A stretch of 64,000 bases of DNA, from the NCBI RefSeq assembly GCF_000023825.1, contig NC_013061.1, positions 2,728,001 through 2,792,000 on the forward strand, written 5' to 3'. Below, piece by piece: positions 8,265-17,011 of this stretch. How positions within the stretch are numbered: the first letter of the stretch is position 1; each line of letters opens with the position of its first letter. The notes under the pieces were generated by a model. The model saw only the letters and a list, made by a program, of their open reading frames with translations. It made no database searches and had not been told where the DNA came from. The translations under genes and the position numbers were made by a program. This stretch comes from Pedobacter heparinus DSM 2366. GTDB lineage: Bacteria; Bacteroidota; Bacteroidia; Sphingobacteriales; Sphingobacteriaceae.

Positions 8265-11200
8265 TTAAAAACCAACATTTAATGAGAACAGGAAGCTGCG
8301 CACCGCAGGATAAGTCATACCGGCAAAACCTTCGACATTTGATCCACTATTGGTGGTGGTACTTTCCGGATCAAAGCCATCATATCCAGTCCACAGAAAT
8401 AAGTTGTTACCTGTAACCGATACATTTACATTTTTAACAAAGCTGTTCTTTATCCATGTTTTAGGAAGTGTATACGCCAATGACATAGAGCGCAGCCTTA
8501 CCCATGAAGCATCTTCGATAAAGGTTTCAGAAACACCTCTATGTACATTTCTATAGTAACCATTTCCATAGTTAATGCCTGTAGCTGGATCAATTCCTTG
8601 ACCAAGCCATACCTCTTTGGTATTTGGGGTACCATTGGCCAGCAAACCTTCAAAAAGCTTATGTTCAGTTCTGTTCTCTGTATACTTCGCTATTCCAAAA
8701 GCAGAAAAATAATTCCCAAGTTGATTATAGCGGTCTTGGCCTACCCTGGCATCAAACAACACATTTAAAGAAAGGTTTTTATAATGGAAAGTATTGTTCC
8801 AACCGCCTATCCAACGGGGCTGCACATTTCCCAGTTTTTTCTGGTCCGAGGAAACGCCAATGATGGGGAATCCATCTGCGCCAATTAACAACGGCCTGGA
8901 AGGATCACTGGCTTCAGATGATTTATCTAAACCTGCTGCAATTTCTTCCGGAGAGAAATAACGTTTATATTCGGTACCATATAAAGTTCCGTAAGCCTCA
9001 CCAGGTATCAATTTCATCGTTACACGTGCGTTCAAGTAACCATGCTCATCAGCAGCAACAATCTCTTTAAGATCAGATCTTAAAGAAACTACTTTGTTAC
9101 GGTTCGCCGAGAAATTCAACGTAGTTTCCCATGAAAAGTCAGTCGTTTTAACCGGAGTGCCGGAAACACTTACCTCTATACCTTTGTTACGCATACTTCC
9201 CGCATTAATGGCAGCAGTTGCATAACCAGTAGTTGTAGATACCGGCACACTGATAATCTGGTCTGTACTTAAAGAATGGTAATAATTTACGTCAAATCCA
9301 ATTCTGTTACTGAAAAGCCGCATGCTCAAACCGCCTTCGTAAGTATCAGTAAACTCCGGTTTCAGCGTTGGATCACCGAGTTGTGCAGGTCTGGTAAACC
9401 CGGTATAGCCTGTAGGAAGGCCCGTATAATTGGCATATCCAAGGCTGGTTGCATATGGTGCGGCATCTTTACCAATTCTGGCATAAGAAAATTTAAATTT
9501 GGCGTTACTGATTGCCGCCGGAAGTTTGATATGGTCAGAAAAAATATAACTTAAACTAGCCGATGGATAAAAGAAAGTGTTATTTGGACTGGCCAGTGAT
9601 GATGATTTGTCATTTCTGCCTGTTAAAGTTAAATACAAATAATCTTTATAATTTAACGATAGCTCACCAAATACACCCATTAACCGGTATTTTTCATCAT
9701 AAGTACCGGCAGTCAGAACCTTTGCATTACTTAAGCTAAAGAAGTTATACACCGTTAGATCAGATCCCTCTATCGCGGTCCTGTAAATGTGCCTGTCATA
9801 TAAGTCGTGGCCTAGTCGCAAAGTACCGGTTAAATCGCTGGATAATTTTCCCTCGGCGCTTGCAATAAAGGTACTGTTGATGCTGCGAAACTGATTGGTA
9901 TAATTGCTGATTAGACCATAACCGGGAGCAGCGTCAGAACCATTGTCGTCAACCAGACGTTCACCAACTAAGCCCTGAAATCCTGGTGCGGTTGTTTTCC
10001 TGTTATCACGATAAGTATCAACCCCTGCACGATAACTTAAGTTCAGCCATTTTAAGGGCTGATATGATAAATTTGCGCTACCGATCAAGCGCAGTACATC
10101 ATCACCAAAACGTTTACTTTCTGCAGCATACCTTGGATTGGTTGTCTCCCCATACGACCGCATCGTACCATTGTCTTCCAAATAATCATTCACATCATGA
10201 CGCGGCGACCAGTAAACCAATTGCTCTACATATCTTCCTGCATTATATTTATTGCCACCTGTATTGCTTACAGCAATAGAAGCACCTGCACTAAGCTTTT
10301 CACTCGGCTTAAAAGTAGTATTCAAGCGCCCTTGCAGGGTTTTAAAATCTGTTGAAGGCAAAACCCCCTTTTGCTGGCTCTGAGAAAGAGAGGTTAAAAA
10401 AGTAATTTTTTCAGAACCACCAGAAATGCTTATCCCATTTCTGTACTGGCTACCGGTGGTAAAAGCATCTTTAAAATGGTTGTACAGCTTATCGGGATGT
10501 GTAGGATCAAGTTTCTTAGCTTCTTCCACAGTCGGCCCAAAAGAAGGCCAGAAATCATCCTTATTGTATACTCCTAAAAAGCCTTGGCTAAACTTGTCCT
10601 GTATCTCAGGCATGGTATTTACATTTTCAAATCCGTAAGTGCCCTGGTAGTCAATTTTAATTGTACCCGCTTTTCCGGATTTGGTAGTAATTACAACAAC
10701 TCCATTCGCTCCCCTCAATCCGTATAATGCAGTTGCAGCACCGCCACGAAGGATGTTCATAGATTCAATATCATCGGGGTTCAGGTCCACCGCCCGGTTA
10801 CTCGCACCATAGGCATCCCCCTGAGTTGACGTGCTGTTATCCATTAAAATACCATCAATTACAAATAAAGGCTGGTTATCTCTGGCCGGGTCAATTGAGT
10901 TTACCCCCCTTATCTGGATTCTGGAACCCTGACCTGGTGCACCGCCGGTACTACCGATTGTTACACCGGCAACTTTGCCTTGCAGCGCATTTACCACATT
11001 TGTTTGTTTATTTGCAGTCAGTTCCGATCCGCTTACCGATTGTGCAGTGTACCCCAGCGACCTCTGGTCACGTTTAATACCCAGCGCAGTAACCACTACT
11101 TCTGTCAGTTCTTTGCTATCCACGGCAAGTACAACATTAATAATAGACTGATTGCCAACGGGTATTTCTTTGGTAAGATATCCAACATAACTAACCACCA

Positions 11201-11417
11201 ATATCTGGTTATTACCAGATACCTGGATTTTGAAATTTCCCAGTGCATTCGTTGTTGCGCCAGTTGAGGTTCCTTTAACTTTAATGCTTACTCCAGGTAA
11301 AGGGCTGCCGTCGTCAGAGGCGGTAACCCGTCCGCTTACATCTTTTGTTTGTGCCGTAACAGATGCGACCCATAAAAAAAGAAGTAATAAAATACTCAAT
11401 GTAAACTTTCTTTTCAT
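8265..11417 (-). CDS. SusC/RagA-family TonB-dependent outer-membrane transporter
   Basis: This 1050-residue protein has a signal peptide (about 1-22), a carboxypeptidase-regulatory-like domain (about 26-108), a short EVVVTALG segment typical of the TonB-box region, a plug domain (about 120-245) and a large beta-barrel ending in an aromatic residue (NVGF). It imports ligand across the outer membrane, powered by TonB-ExbBD, together with the adjacent SusD. It has no N-terminal STN signalling domain, and no anti-sigma gene is adjacent, so regulation by a sigma/anti-sigma relay is not expected here. The length is normal for the family. The neighbour on the other strand is a secreted S9 peptidase. 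Confidence 0.93.
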   Translation of the reverse strand: MKRKFTLSILLLLFLWVASVTAQTKDVSGRVTASDDGSPLPGVSIKVKGTSTGATTNALGNFKIQVSGNNQILVVSYVGYLTKEIPVGNQSIINVVLAVDSKELTEVVVTALGIKRDQRSLGYTAQSVSGSELTANKQTNVVNALQGKVAGVTIGSTGGAPGQGSRIQIRGVNSIDPARDNQPLFVIDGILMDNSTSTQGDAYGASNRAVDLNPDDIESMNILRGGAATALYGLRGANGVVVITTKSGKAGTIKIDYQGTYGFENVNTMPEIQDKFSQGFLGVYNKDDFWPSFGPTVEEAKKLDPTHPDKLYNHFKDAFTTGSQYRNGISISGGSEKITFLTSLSQSQQKGVLPSTDFKTLQGRLNTTFKPSEKLSAGASIAVSNTGGNKYNAGRYVEQLVYWSPRHDVNDYLEDNGTMRSYGETTNPRYAAESKRFGDDVLRLIGSANLSYQPLKWLNLSYRAGVDTYRDNRKTTAPGFQGLVGERLVDDNGSDAAPGYGLISNYTNQFRSINSTFIASAEGKLSSDLTGTLRLGHDLYDRHIYRTAIEGSDLTVYNFFSLSNAKVLTAGTYDEKYRLMGVFGELSLNYKDYLYLTLTGRNDKSSSLASPNNTFFYPSASLSYIFSDHIKLPAAISNAKFKFSYARIGKDAAPYATSLGYANYTGLPTGYTGFTRPAQLGDPTLKPEFTDTYEGGLSMRLFSNRIGFDVNYYHSLSTDQIISVPVSTTTGYATAAINAGSMRNKGIEVSVSGTPVKTTDFSWETTLNFSANRNKVVSLRSDLKEIVAADEHGYLNARVTMKLIPGEAYGTLYGTEYKRYFSPEEIAAGLDKSSEASDPSRPLLIGADGFPIIGVSSDQKKLGNVQPRWIGGWNNTFHYKNLSLNVLFDARVGQDRYNQLGNYFSAFGIAKYTENRTEHKLFEGLLANGTPNTKEVWLGQGIDPATGINYGNGYYRNVHRGVSETFIEDASWVRLRSMSLAYTLPKTWIKNSFVKNVNVSVTGNNLFLWTGYDGFDPESTTTNSGSNVEGFAGMTYPAVRSFLFSLNVGF

Positions 11418-11762
11418 AATGATTTAGTTTAGTAGTTTATTGATCGTTTATATAAAAATCTTTGCTCGATTATTGGTTATTGAATCAAATGGGGTAAGAA
11501 GTTATTGTGGTCTCTGGTTCTTATTGTCGGGTTTAGCGTTAAAAAATAGCAGAACAAACCTGAGAGCTGCTTAATGCCGGTTTTTGCAGGTTTATATGCA
11601 GTTAATTCTCGAATACAATATAATTATATATTAAAAGATTTACCAATAAATAATAAAAAATTGTATTATTTTTTTTCTTCTGTAATTAATTTTAATAGAT
11701 TGAACTGATTTTTGAAGAAAAAAACACGTTTTTAATGCATTTTTCACCCTTGTAAGTTAATT
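11418..11762. other. Divergent intergenic region between SusC and the S9 peptidase
   Basis: This 345-base A+T-rich spacer must carry the promoters of both flanking genes. I see no exact TTTG-N19-TAnnTTTG match on either strand, no strong hairpin and no credible small gene. A stretch around 11557-11590 loosely recalls part of the TPP riboswitch but lacks the rest. Confidence 0.4.
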
Positions 11763-13889
11763 ATGAAAAAATTATCTTTATTTACCTTGCTTTCCATAAT
11801 AGGGCTTTGCAATGCCTGCCTCATTCACGCACAAACCCTTAGTCTTCGTGATGTAAAAAGCTATCCTTTTCCTACAAGTCTTACTGCTGCCGCCACTGGC
11901 AACAAAATAGCATGGGCATTTGACGAGCAAGGGAAACGAAATGTATATGTCGCAGAAGCACCCGATTTTAAAGCAAGAAAACTTACAGATTACAATGAAG
12001 ATGATGGTCAGGAAATCAGTAGCCTCTCTATTTCTGCCGATGGAAACTGGGTTGTGTTTTTAAGGGGGGGCGATCATGGCTCCAACTGGAACGATGAGGC
12101 ACCAGTAAATGTAAATGCCAGCCCCGAACCTCCAAAAGTACAGATACACGCACTGAGCTTTGATGGCAAACAACATATCGTAATCGGAGAAGGAGAAAAC
12201 CCGATCCTATCACCTAAAAGCGACCAGGTGCTTTTTACCAGGAAAGGACAGGCATGGATAGCCAGCCTGGCTGCTGAGCCCTTAGCAAAACAACTGTTCC
12301 AGGCAAATGGCATTACAGGAGAAATGCAATGGTCACCAAAAGGCAATGCCATTGCATTTGTGTCCAACAGGAGCGACCACTCCTTTATCGGTATTTATAC
12401 CGACAAGAACACGGCGATAAAATGGCTTTCTCCCTCCTTTAACCGCGACAGGTCGCCCCGATGGTCACCAGACGGAGACCAACTGGCATTTGTCCGTACA
12501 CCAGGACGTGGCGGAGCAACAGATTCTATTTTAAGCAGAAAACATCAACCATGGGCCATCTGGAATACTGACCTGAAAACCATGGAAGCCAGACAGGTAT
12601 GGAAAGCCCCACAGACCCTTGCAGGATCGCCGCCTACCACCCAGGGCGGGACCAATTTAAACTGGGGTACCGGCAACCGGATCCTGTTCGTCTCTGCCCA
12701 GGACGGCTGGTCTCATCTCTACAGTATTCCAGCCGCTGGCGGGCCCGCTTTATTACTTACCCCAGGGGAATTCATGGCCGAACATATCGTTTTGAGCCCA
12801 GATAAGAAATGGCTTTACTTTAGTGCCAATACGGGCAAAGATTCCAAAGATATAGACCGGCGTCATATCGCTCGTGTGCCTGTAAACAAAGCAGCAATGG
12901 AAGTGATAAGTGAAGGTACGAACCTGGAATGGACGCCTGCAATTACCGGAGACTCAAAATATATCACCTTCATTACCTCTATCGGGCAACAACCACCATT
13001 GCCGGCAGTTATTCAATTGGATAAATTAAAACAGTTCAATAAAGAAATTAAACTGATAGCTAAAGAAAATATACCCGCTAGCTTTCCAACATCACTATTG
13101 ACCGCACCAAAACAAGTATTTTTTCATGCTCCGGATGGTTTGCTGATCCATGCGCAGCTCTTTGAAGGAAAAGGAAAAGCACAAAAAAAACCGGCCATCA
13201 TTTACATCCACGGCGGACCTTCCAGGCAGATGTTACTGGGCTGGAACTATTCCGAGTACTATACCAATGCCTATGCCATGAACCAGTACCTGGCCAGTTT
13301 AGGCTTTACCGTACTTTCCGTGAATTACCGCATGGGTATCGGTTATGGATATGAATTCCAGAATGCCCCCAATTGTGGTACCAAAGGCGCCGCAGAATAT
13401 CAGGACATTAAATCAGCAGGCCTCTGGCTCAGCAAGCAGCAAAACATTGATGCCAGCAGGATCGGAGTTTACGGTGGCTCCTATGGTGGCTATCTGACCA
13501 ATATGGCGCTGGCTAAAGATTCAAAACTTTTTGCAGCCGGTGTAAGTATACACAGTATGGGCGATCTTACCCTCGACAATGACCGCCGCATGCCCGAACG
13601 TTTCGAAAAAGCACCAGATGCCGAACTGGCCTTAAAAACCATATGGGAATCATCCCCCGTTGCCCATATCGGCGGCTGGACATCTCCGGTGATGCTCATC
13701 CATGGCGATGACGACCGCAACGTGCATTTCAGCCAGAGTACCGACCTGAACAAAAGGCTTCTGGAAAAAGGCATTGAGGTCAGCTCGCTTGTTATTGTTG
13801 ACGACACCCATCACTGGATGAAATATGAAAATGTAATGAAAGTTAACCAGGCAGTTGCCGATTTCTTTAGTAGAAAGCTAATGCCATGA
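11763..13889 (+). CDS. Secreted S9-family (prolyl oligopeptidase-like) serine peptidase
   Basis: The 708-residue protein has a signal peptide (about 1-24, ending in IHAQ), a WD40-like beta-propeller region (about 40-430) and a C-terminal alpha/beta-hydrolase domain. The nucleophile is S573 in GGSYGG, the acid is probably D651 in HGDDDRNV, and the base is H683 or H684 in DDTHHW. The oxyanion-type motif HGGP is also present. The order of domains and the motifs fit the acylaminoacyl-peptidase/DPP4-like branch, which trims short peptides. It probably acts in the periplasm. Divergent transcription from a SusCD pair suggests it processes the peptides that pair brings in; this link is inference from position only. 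Confidence 0.9.
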   Translation: MKKLSLFTLLSIIGLCNACLIHAQTLSLRDVKSYPFPTSLTAAATGNKIAWAFDEQGKRNVYVAEAPDFKARKLTDYNEDDGQEISSLSISADGNWVVFLRGGDHGSNWNDEAPVNVNASPEPPKVQIHALSFDGKQHIVIGEGENPILSPKSDQVLFTRKGQAWIASLAAEPLAKQLFQANGITGEMQWSPKGNAIAFVSNRSDHSFIGIYTDKNTAIKWLSPSFNRDRSPRWSPDGDQLAFVRTPGRGGATDSILSRKHQPWAIWNTDLKTMEARQVWKAPQTLAGSPPTTQGGTNLNWGTGNRILFVSAQDGWSHLYSIPAAGGPALLLTPGEFMAEHIVLSPDKKWLYFSANTGKDSKDIDRRHIARVPVNKAAMEVISEGTNLEWTPAITGDSKYITFITSIGQQPPLPAVIQLDKLKQFNKEIKLIAKENIPASFPTSLLTAPKQVFFHAPDGLLIHAQLFEGKGKAQKKPAIIYIHGGPSRQMLLGWNYSEYYTNAYAMNQYLASLGFTVLSVNYRMGIGYGYEFQNAPNCGTKGAAEYQDIKSAGLWLSKQQNIDASRIGVYGGSYGGYLTNMALAKDSKLFAAGVSIHSMGDLTLDNDRRMPERFEKAPDAELALKTIWESSPVAHIGGWTSPVMLIHGDDDRNVHFSQSTDLNKRLLEKGIEVSSLVIVDDTHHWMKYENVMKVNQAVADFFSRKLMP

Positions 13890-13921
13890 TTTGGTATATC
13901 CTCAGTAGTCAAAAACTTTAG

Positions 13922-14821
13922 TCAGTTAAAAGAATTCTTAAATTCCAAAGGTGATAAATTGGTTTTATTCTTAAATAGCTTGCTAAAACTTTGCGGGTGT
14001 TCAAAGCCCAGTTCATAAGCTATTTGTGATACTGAAAGATCGGTTGTCGAGAGTTTTGTCTTTGCTTTCTCTATCAGCTTTTCGTGGATATGCTGCTGGG
14101 TGTTCAACCCCGTAAGCGATTTGAGTAAGGAAGCCAGGTAACCTTTGGAAACATGCAGCCGGTCAGAAACGTATTGTACAGAAGGTAATCCTTTTGGCGC
14201 ATCAACATCATTGAAATAGCTATCCAATACTGCTTCCATTTTTTCGAGTAGCTGATGACCTGATTTTTTTCGGGTGATAAATTGCCGCTGATAAAACCGT
14301 TCAGCATAATTGAGCAAAGTTTCAATCTGCGAAACAATAATATTATGACTGAACTTGTCAATATTGTTTCCGTATTCCTGTCTGATATTGGTAACGATGC
14401 CATTGAGAATCTCTTCTTCCTTATCTGACAGAAACAAAGCCTCGTGTACCGAATAATCAAAAAACTCGTATTGACTGATAATTTTTGCCAGGGGCGTATT
14501 CCATAAAAGGTCGGGATGTACTTTCAATATCCAGCCAGAGCGTTGCTCTTTTGAGTTTTGTCCGGGTTCTACAGTCAGCACCTGTCCGGGGGCCATAAAA
14601 TACATCACACCTCCATCAAAGTCGTATTCTTGCTGTCCGTATCGCATTTTTCCCACCCCCCGTTTCAAAGAAATAGAATAGAAGTCAAACACAAAACTTT
14701 CCGTTTGTTCAGATACATGAGCAACCGAACCGTAATCAATCACACTAATCAGGGGATGCTCCGGTTGTGGAAGCCCTCTCAATTTATGAAACTCACTGAT
14801 GGTCTTTATTCTTCTTGGCAT
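13922..14821 (-). CDS. AraC-family transcriptional regulator
   Basis: The 299-residue protein has an N-terminal cupin-like sensing part (about 20-170) and a C-terminal AraC-type double helix-turn-helix (about 205-298). The second helix-turn-helix reads VSQIAYELGFEHPQSFSKLF, close to the family consensus. It is the last gene of a three-gene minus-strand set after two SDR genes (25 bases after the second). Two 11-bp direct repeats 21 bp apart upstream of the first SDR gene form a plausible site for it. If so, the regulator would act on the operon that encodes it. The effector is unknown; regulators of this type beside SDR genes often respond to small carbonyl compounds or other stress signals. 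Confidence 0.9.
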   Translation of the reverse strand: MPRRIKTISEFHKLRGLPQPEHPLISVIDYGSVAHVSEQTESFVFDFYSISLKRGVGKMRYGQQEYDFDGGVMYFMAPGQVLTVEPGQNSKEQRSGWILKVHPDLLWNTPLAKIISQYEFFDYSVHEALFLSDKEEEILNGIVTNIRQEYGNNIDKFSHNIIVSQIETLLNYAERFYQRQFITRKKSGHQLLEKMEAVLDSYFNDVDAPKGLPSVQYVSDRLHVSKGYLASLLKSLTGLNTQQHIHEKLIEKAKTKLSTTDLSVSQIAYELGFEHPQSFSKLFKNKTNLSPLEFKNSFN

Positions 14822-14846
14822 GGTATTTACATTGATCAGATAAGTG

Positions 14847-15611
14847 TTATAAGGCTTGTCCGCCGGAAACTTCTATACGTTGACCATTGATCCAACCGGC
14901 CTCATCACTACACAAAAAGGCAACAACACCCCCAATATCATCCGGCACACCAACACGCCCCAAAGCTGTAAAACCGGCAATTTGCTCGTTTATATCTTTA
15001 TTGTCCCGAACACGACCGCCGCCGAAATCAGTTTCAATAGCACCGGGAGCCAACACATTGACACGTATTTTCTTTGGTCCCAGTTCTTTAGCCAAATATC
15101 TTGTAAGCGTTTCCACTGCAGCTTTCAAAGAACCATACACAGAAGATCCCGGCATAGTAATTCGTGTAAGTCCGGAAGATATGTTTACAATTCCACCCCC
15201 CTCATTGATAAAAGGCAATATTTTCTGAATTAAAAAAAACACTCCTTTGTAATGGATATTAAAAATGGCATCCAATTGTTCTTCTGTAGTATCTGTTGCC
15301 GGGGCATACAAGGCTGTTCCTGCATTGTTGACCAAGAAGTCGAGGTTTGGATTTTCGTAAGTTTGATTCAGGTAAGCGGTCAACTCATTTATAAAACCGT
15401 CAAAAAGTCTTGTGTTGCTGGTATCCAGCTGAAAAGCTTTCGCTTTTTGTCCGGTTTTTTCAATGGCCGCTACCACTTCATCTGCAGCTTCCTTATTGCT
15501 GTTGTAGGTAATCATAACATCCAGTCCCTTTTTAGCAATAGCCAAAGCTATATTTCTTCCCAAACCACGGCTTCCACCAGTAACCAGGGCAATCTTGCTG
15601 CTTGTTTTCAT
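14847..15611 (-). CDS. Classical short-chain dehydrogenase/reductase (SDR)
   Basis: The 254-residue protein is of normal length for a classical SDR. It shows the cofactor loop T11-G-G-S-R-G-L-G18, the NNAG motif (95-98), Ser145/146 and the catalytic Y159-G-S-L-K163. The Arg after the second Gly region suggests NADPH preference. Substrate cannot be told from the sequence; such enzymes reduce carbonyls or oxidise alcohols in the cytosol. It is the middle gene of a set of three (atypical SDR, this SDR, AraC regulator), with short gaps of 32 and 25 bases, so co-transcription is likely. Confidence 0.92.
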   Translation of the reverse strand: MKTSSKIALVTGGSRGLGRNIALAIAKKGLDVMITYNSNKEAADEVVAAIEKTGQKAKAFQLDTSNTRLFDGFINELTAYLNQTYENPNLDFLVNNAGTALYAPATDTTEEQLDAIFNIHYKGVFFLIQKILPFINEGGGIVNISSGLTRITMPGSSVYGSLKAAVETLTRYLAKELGPKKIRVNVLAPGAIETDFGGGRVRDNKDINEQIAGFTALGRVGVPDDIGGVVAFLCSDEAGWINGQRIEVSGGQAL

Positions 15612-15643
15612 TTGTTTAATTTTTTTATTAAAGTTCGACTTTT

Positions 15644-16522
15644 TTAATTGAAATAATTTTGTTCCATGTCTTCTAACAAGCCAATATGGGTTGGCTTCCA
15701 GCCCAATTGCCTCTGTGTTACAAGGTTTGTAGCCGGACTATCGAAACTGATAAAACCACTCATCCATTCAAAATGTTTGGTCAGATCATCTCCTGACAAG
15801 GAAACCAAAGGAAGTTTAAGTTTATGAGCAATTAGCTCGGCAATTGCTTTTACCGGAATACCATTATCGGCTACAGCATTATACAAGGCTCCCTTAGCAG
15901 CCCGTTCCAATGCCAAACGGAAAATTGTTGCGGCATCCATACGATGTACTGCCGGCCAATGATTGCTGCCATCTAAAGGATAAGCAGAGACACCATTTTT
16001 TTGAGCCTGCTGTATGATAAACGGAATGAAACCTTTATCATCAGCATCATGAACTGAAGGTGATAAACGTATCACTGAAGCATTCAGCCCTTTTTCTGCC
16101 AATGCCAAAGCGGTGATTTCTGAACTTCTCGGCGAGTTTCGTGCCTTATCATTTTCAGTAATAAAACCATTTGATTTAGGCAAGCCTAAAATGCCTGCGG
16201 TTATAATGATGGGCTTTTCAGTCCCGATTAATACATTACCCATCGCATTAATGGCCGCTTTATCTGTATCATTTGCTTTGGCATATTGATTGAAATCGTG
16301 GATAAAAGCAGTATGAATGATACCGTCTGCCTGCAAGGCTCCCTGTTGCAATACGTCCAGATCCTCCAGGCTGCCCATCAATACTTCGGCGCCAGTTTCA
16401 TGAATAGATTTAGCTGATTTCTCCGAACGGGCAAGCCCTATTACCTGATGCCCTGAATGGATAAGTTCCTTTACTACCGCCGACCCTACAAAACCCGAAG
16501 CGCCTGTTACAAATACTTTCAT
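15644..16522 (-). CDS. Atypical/extended SDR (NAD(P)-dependent epimerase-like)
   Basis: The 292-residue protein begins with the Rossmann motif T6-G-A-S-G-F-V-G13, typical of extended or atypical SDR enzymes related to nucleoside-sugar epimerases and NAD(P)H-dependent reductases. The classical YxxxK site is not obvious, as in the atypical group. The later stretch ALYNAVADNGIPVKAIAE is common in SDRs annotated as sugar-nucleotide epimerase-like oxidoreductases. It is the first gene of the SDR-SDR-AraC set. Direct repeats lie 50-81 bases upstream of its ATG. The true substrate is unknown. Confidence 0.88.
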   Translation of the reverse strand: MKVFVTGASGFVGSAVVKELIHSGHQVIGLARSEKSAKSIHETGAEVLMGSLEDLDVLQQGALQADGIIHTAFIHDFNQYAKANDTDKAAINAMGNVLIGTEKPIIITAGILGLPKSNGFITENDKARNSPRSSEITALALAEKGLNASVIRLSPSVHDADDKGFIPFIIQQAQKNGVSAYPLDGSNHWPAVHRMDAATIFRLALERAAKGALYNAVADNGIPVKAIAELIAHKLKLPLVSLSGDDLTKHFEWMSGFISFDSPATNLVTQRQLGWKPTHIGLLEDMEQNYFN

Positions 16523-16571
16523 AATTTAATCATTTTAATGATACAAAGATGTGAAGTATCTAAAAGGCAGA

Positions 16572-16603
16572 TGTAGCCAAAACGAAGTTTGTTGTAGCCA
16601 AAA
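16572..16603 (-). promoter_or_regulatory. Tandem 11-bp direct repeats, candidate AraC-type operator
   Basis: TGTAGCCAAAA occurs at 16572-16582 and again, identically, at 16593-16603. The starts are 21 bp apart, about two turns of the helix, which is the usual layout of a two-half-site AraC-family operator. The repeats lie 50 bp upstream of the ATG of the SDR-SDR-AraC set. The promoter region below them has a near -7 element (CATCTTTG) but no good -33, which suits an activator-dependent promoter. Confidence 0.55.
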
Positions 16604-16680
16604 AGCATATATACCTGATTATTTTATGGAAGAAAATATAGGCCACATCCTCAGGACAAGAAAAATCATATTAAAAAACA

Positions 16681-16708
16681 AAAGAGCTAATCATAAAATT
16701 AGCTCTTT
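16681..16708. terminator. Perfect 11-bp hairpin, probable terminator
   Basis: AAAGAGCTAAT (16681-16691) and ATTAGCTCTTT (16698-16708) enclose a 6-base loop. T-rich or A-rich flanks on both sides would let it act in either direction. It lies in the spacer between the SDR set and the SusD gene at 17 kb. Confidence 0.6.
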
Positions 16709-16916
16709 TTGGATTATTTCGTAGCGGACGTTGCCTTGTTCCTATAGAGATATAATATGGAATTCCATTTATATTAGTTATTTAGCAATATCATCATCCC
16801 TAAACGAGATTTTGCAAAAAACCTGTTTGTTCTCCCTTCTAAGTAACATTTGAAGTTTGTCCACGGTATCATGATCTTGATAAGCAAAATACATAATCTT
16901 CATTTGTTACCTAAAA

Positions 16917-16950
16917 TAACATGTGCGGACATCCGTCCTTACACATGTTA
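16917..16950 (-). terminator. Nested hairpin downstream of the second SusD gene
   Basis: An outer 9-bp stem (TAACATGTG/CACATGTTA) holds an inner GGAC/GTCC stem. It lies 61 bases beyond the stop of the SusD gene ending at 17012 and is followed on the minus strand by TTTTA. It probably ends the transcript of the split SusC locus. The rest of the 16523-17011 spacer shows no gene. Confidence 0.6.
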
Positions 16951-17011
16951 TCAATTAACTATTATTAACTACTACTTATTTAATCACGAGCTGTTATTGC
17001 TAATCCACTGT

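Noticed and set aside
11557..11590. Stretch resembling part of a TPP riboswitch (AACCTGA...TAATGCC)
   Set aside because: The other conserved half is absent, spacing is wrong, and neither flanking gene has a thiamine link.
15252..15647. 131-codon open frame on the plus strand
   Set aside because: Antisense to a well-supported SDR gene.
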